Assembly: GCA_039030555.1 (NCBI GenBank) | Contig: JBCCDY010000009.1 | Location: forward strand, 62,001-126,000 | DNA from: JBCCDY01 sp039030555 | GTDB lineage: Bacteria; Bacteroidota; Bacteroidia; Cytophagales; Cyclobacteriaceae | Length of the DNA stretch: 64,000 nt | Reading direction: 5' to 3' | Shown here: piece by piece, positions 63,023-64,000 of the stretch | Position numbering within the stretch: the stretch's first letter is position 1 | How the letters are laid out: every line of letters starts with the position of its first letter | Program-made: the position numbers and the translations under genes | Notes under the pieces: model-generated | Told to the model about the DNA's origin: nothing | The model's input: the letters and a program-made list of their open reading frames with translations, nothing else | Databases searched by the model: none

Positions 63023-64000
63023 TTACGCAAAAAAGAGGTAGCCCAGTAGTATAGCCGCAACAACACCTACAGCATCTGCGATCAAGCCACAAGTTATTGC
63101 ATATCTGCTCCTTTTGATGTTTACGGCACCGAAATATACCGCAACCACATAAAGCGTAGTTTCGGTTGATCCTTGCATAATACTGGCAATTCTTCCGGAT
63201 AAAGAATCCGGTCCATTGTTTTCTAAAACATCTACCATCATACCACGAGCTCCACTACCGCTTAAAGGCTTCATTAATGCGGTAGGCAAAGCATCTACAA
63301 ACTGAGTATCAATCCCTGACATGCTTAATAGAATGCCAATTCCTTCTGTAATAAAAGTTAAAGCTCCACAGGTTCTGAAAACACCAATAGCTACAAGCAT
63401 AGCCACCAAATATGGAATAATCTTTATAGCTACCCCAAAACCCTCTTTTGCACCTTCTATAAATGATTCGTAAACATTTGCCTTCTTAAGCATGCAGAGC
63501 AAAATGAAATACACAATGATTGAAAATAGAATGAGATTGCTGATGGCCGAAGAATAGACACTTACTGCCTCTTGAGGTAAGTTGGAAATGAAGGCAATTA
63601 AGGAGACGATCAAAACCGTAAGCGCTCCTAGGTACAATAATATCGTTTTATCCAGTAGATTGATCTTTTGGTAGAACGATACAGCCAAAAGGCCTGCTAA
63701 AGTAGAGAAGAAGGTTGCAATAAGAGTAGGTAAAAAAATATCTGAAGGGTCTACAGCTCCGAATTGGTAACGGTATGCCATTATAGTCGTAGGAAGAATG
63801 GTAAGTCCTGAAGTATTCAATACCAAGAACATGATCTGGGCATTTGATGCAACATCTTTATTGGGATTTAGATCTTGCAGTTCGTTCATTGCTTTTAAGC
63901 CCATCGGTGTAGCAGCATTGTCGAGCCCAAGCATGTTGGAAGCCACGTTCATCACCATTGGAGTAAATGCCGGATGATTTTTTGGTACTTCAGGAAATAG
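63023..64000 (-). CDS. SpmA/SpmB-type nucleoside-recognition membrane protein (5' partial)
   Basis: The frame is open through base 64000, so the N-terminal end lies outside the window; at least 325 residues are seen. The start-proximal part has NVASNMLGLDNAATPMGLKAM, the SpmA signature. Later comes MKPLSGSGARGMMVDV and SIMQGSTETTLYVVAVYFGAVNI, the SpmB signature. It therefore is the fused SpmA-SpmB form common in Bacteroidota. Eight or so membrane helices are visible. The Gate domain recalls nucleoside transporters, but the substrate and role are unknown in non-spore formers. Confidence 0.88.
   Translation of the reverse strand, partial: LFPEVPKNHPAFTPMVMNVASNMLGLDNAATPMGLKAMNELQDLNPNKDVASNAQIMFLVLNTSGLTILPTTIMAYRYQFGAVDPSDIFLPTLIATFFSTLAGLLAVSFYQKINLLDKTILLYLGALTVLIVSLIAFISNLPQEAVSVYSSAISNLILFSIIVYFILLCMLKKANVYESFIEGAKEGFGVAIKIIPYLVAMLVAIGVFRTCGALTFITEGIGILLSMSGIDTQFVDALPTALMKPLSGSGARGMMVDVLENNGPDSLSGRIASIMQGSTETTLYVVAVYFGAVNIKRSRYAITCGLIADAVGVVAAILLGYLFFA

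Overview
The window is chromosomal DNA, low in GC by eye, from a Bacteroidota bacterium. The best fit is a marine Cytophagales lineage such as Roseivirga, Fulvivirga or Marivirga. The evidence is a giant FG-GAP surface protein with a C-terminal type IX secretion (T9SS) sorting domain, many lipoproteins, TPR-bearing histidine kinases, TAnnTTTG-type promoters, and families largely restricted to the phylum (DUF6909, DUF6503, NTP-exchanger/HEAT/cNMP fusions). The exact genus is inference. I saw no tRNA, rRNA, CRISPR array or intact transposase. Layout: (1) 1-6.2 kb: end of a nucleoside-phosphorylase-like gene, MsrA, and an unknown gene followed by a NarL-type two-component system. (2) 6.2-17.7 kb: the four genes of the ligase-associated DNA repair set, all on the plus strand (Lhr-like helicase, PdeM phosphoesterase, beta-CASP exonuclease, ATP-dependent ligase). 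They are separated by unrelated genes including an intact and a nonsense-mutated BLUF blue-light sensor, a VOC protein, a lipoprotein, an arginase-family enzyme and a PAS histidine kinase. (3) 17.7-22.5 kb: a VOC protein, two paralogous periplasmic solute-binding proteins, an RRM protein, two small cytosolic proteins and an exported Gfo/Idh/MocA oxidoreductase. (4) 22.5-28.3 kb: an accessory island bounded by a 94-bp direct repeat (89/94 identical) that carries broken ends of the flanking genes. It holds an alginate-export-like porin, a small outer-membrane protein, an AraC regulator, an exported isochorismatase-like hydrolase, a pair of about 50-bp inverted repeats, a MITE-like element and two near-identical promoter/operator sites. 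(5) 28.3-34.9 kb: RhlE-type DEAD-box helicase, amine oxidase, NTF2-like protein, and a LytTR regulator facing a TPR/HisKA_2 kinase that follows a 58-residue lipoprotein gene, then a stretch with REP-like repeats. (6) 34.9-44 kb: unknown proteins, a secreted caspase with an EF-hand-like loop in a 4-nt overlap operon with an OmpA-like protein, a divergent beta-propeller protein, an outer-membrane barrel and a lipoprotein. (7) 44-51.2 kb: a broken FG-GAP leader fragment and a 2187-residue T9SS protein with three blocks of exactly seven FG-GAP repeats. Two copies of a two-hairpin terminator bracket this segment. (8) 51.2-64 kb: PabB, YceI, gamma-carbonic anhydrase, DinB, holin-like protein, HDAC-family deacetylase, rhomboid, OmpH/Skp-like chaperone, transporter/HEAT/cNMP fusion, XRE-S24 regulator and a partial SpmA/SpmB-type nucleoside-recognition membrane protein. 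Most of region 8 looks like core genome. The strongest items for a second look are the direct-repeat island with its shared operator, the BLUF/repair-gene neighbourhood, the calcium-type secreted caspase module and the triple seven-bladed propeller protein.
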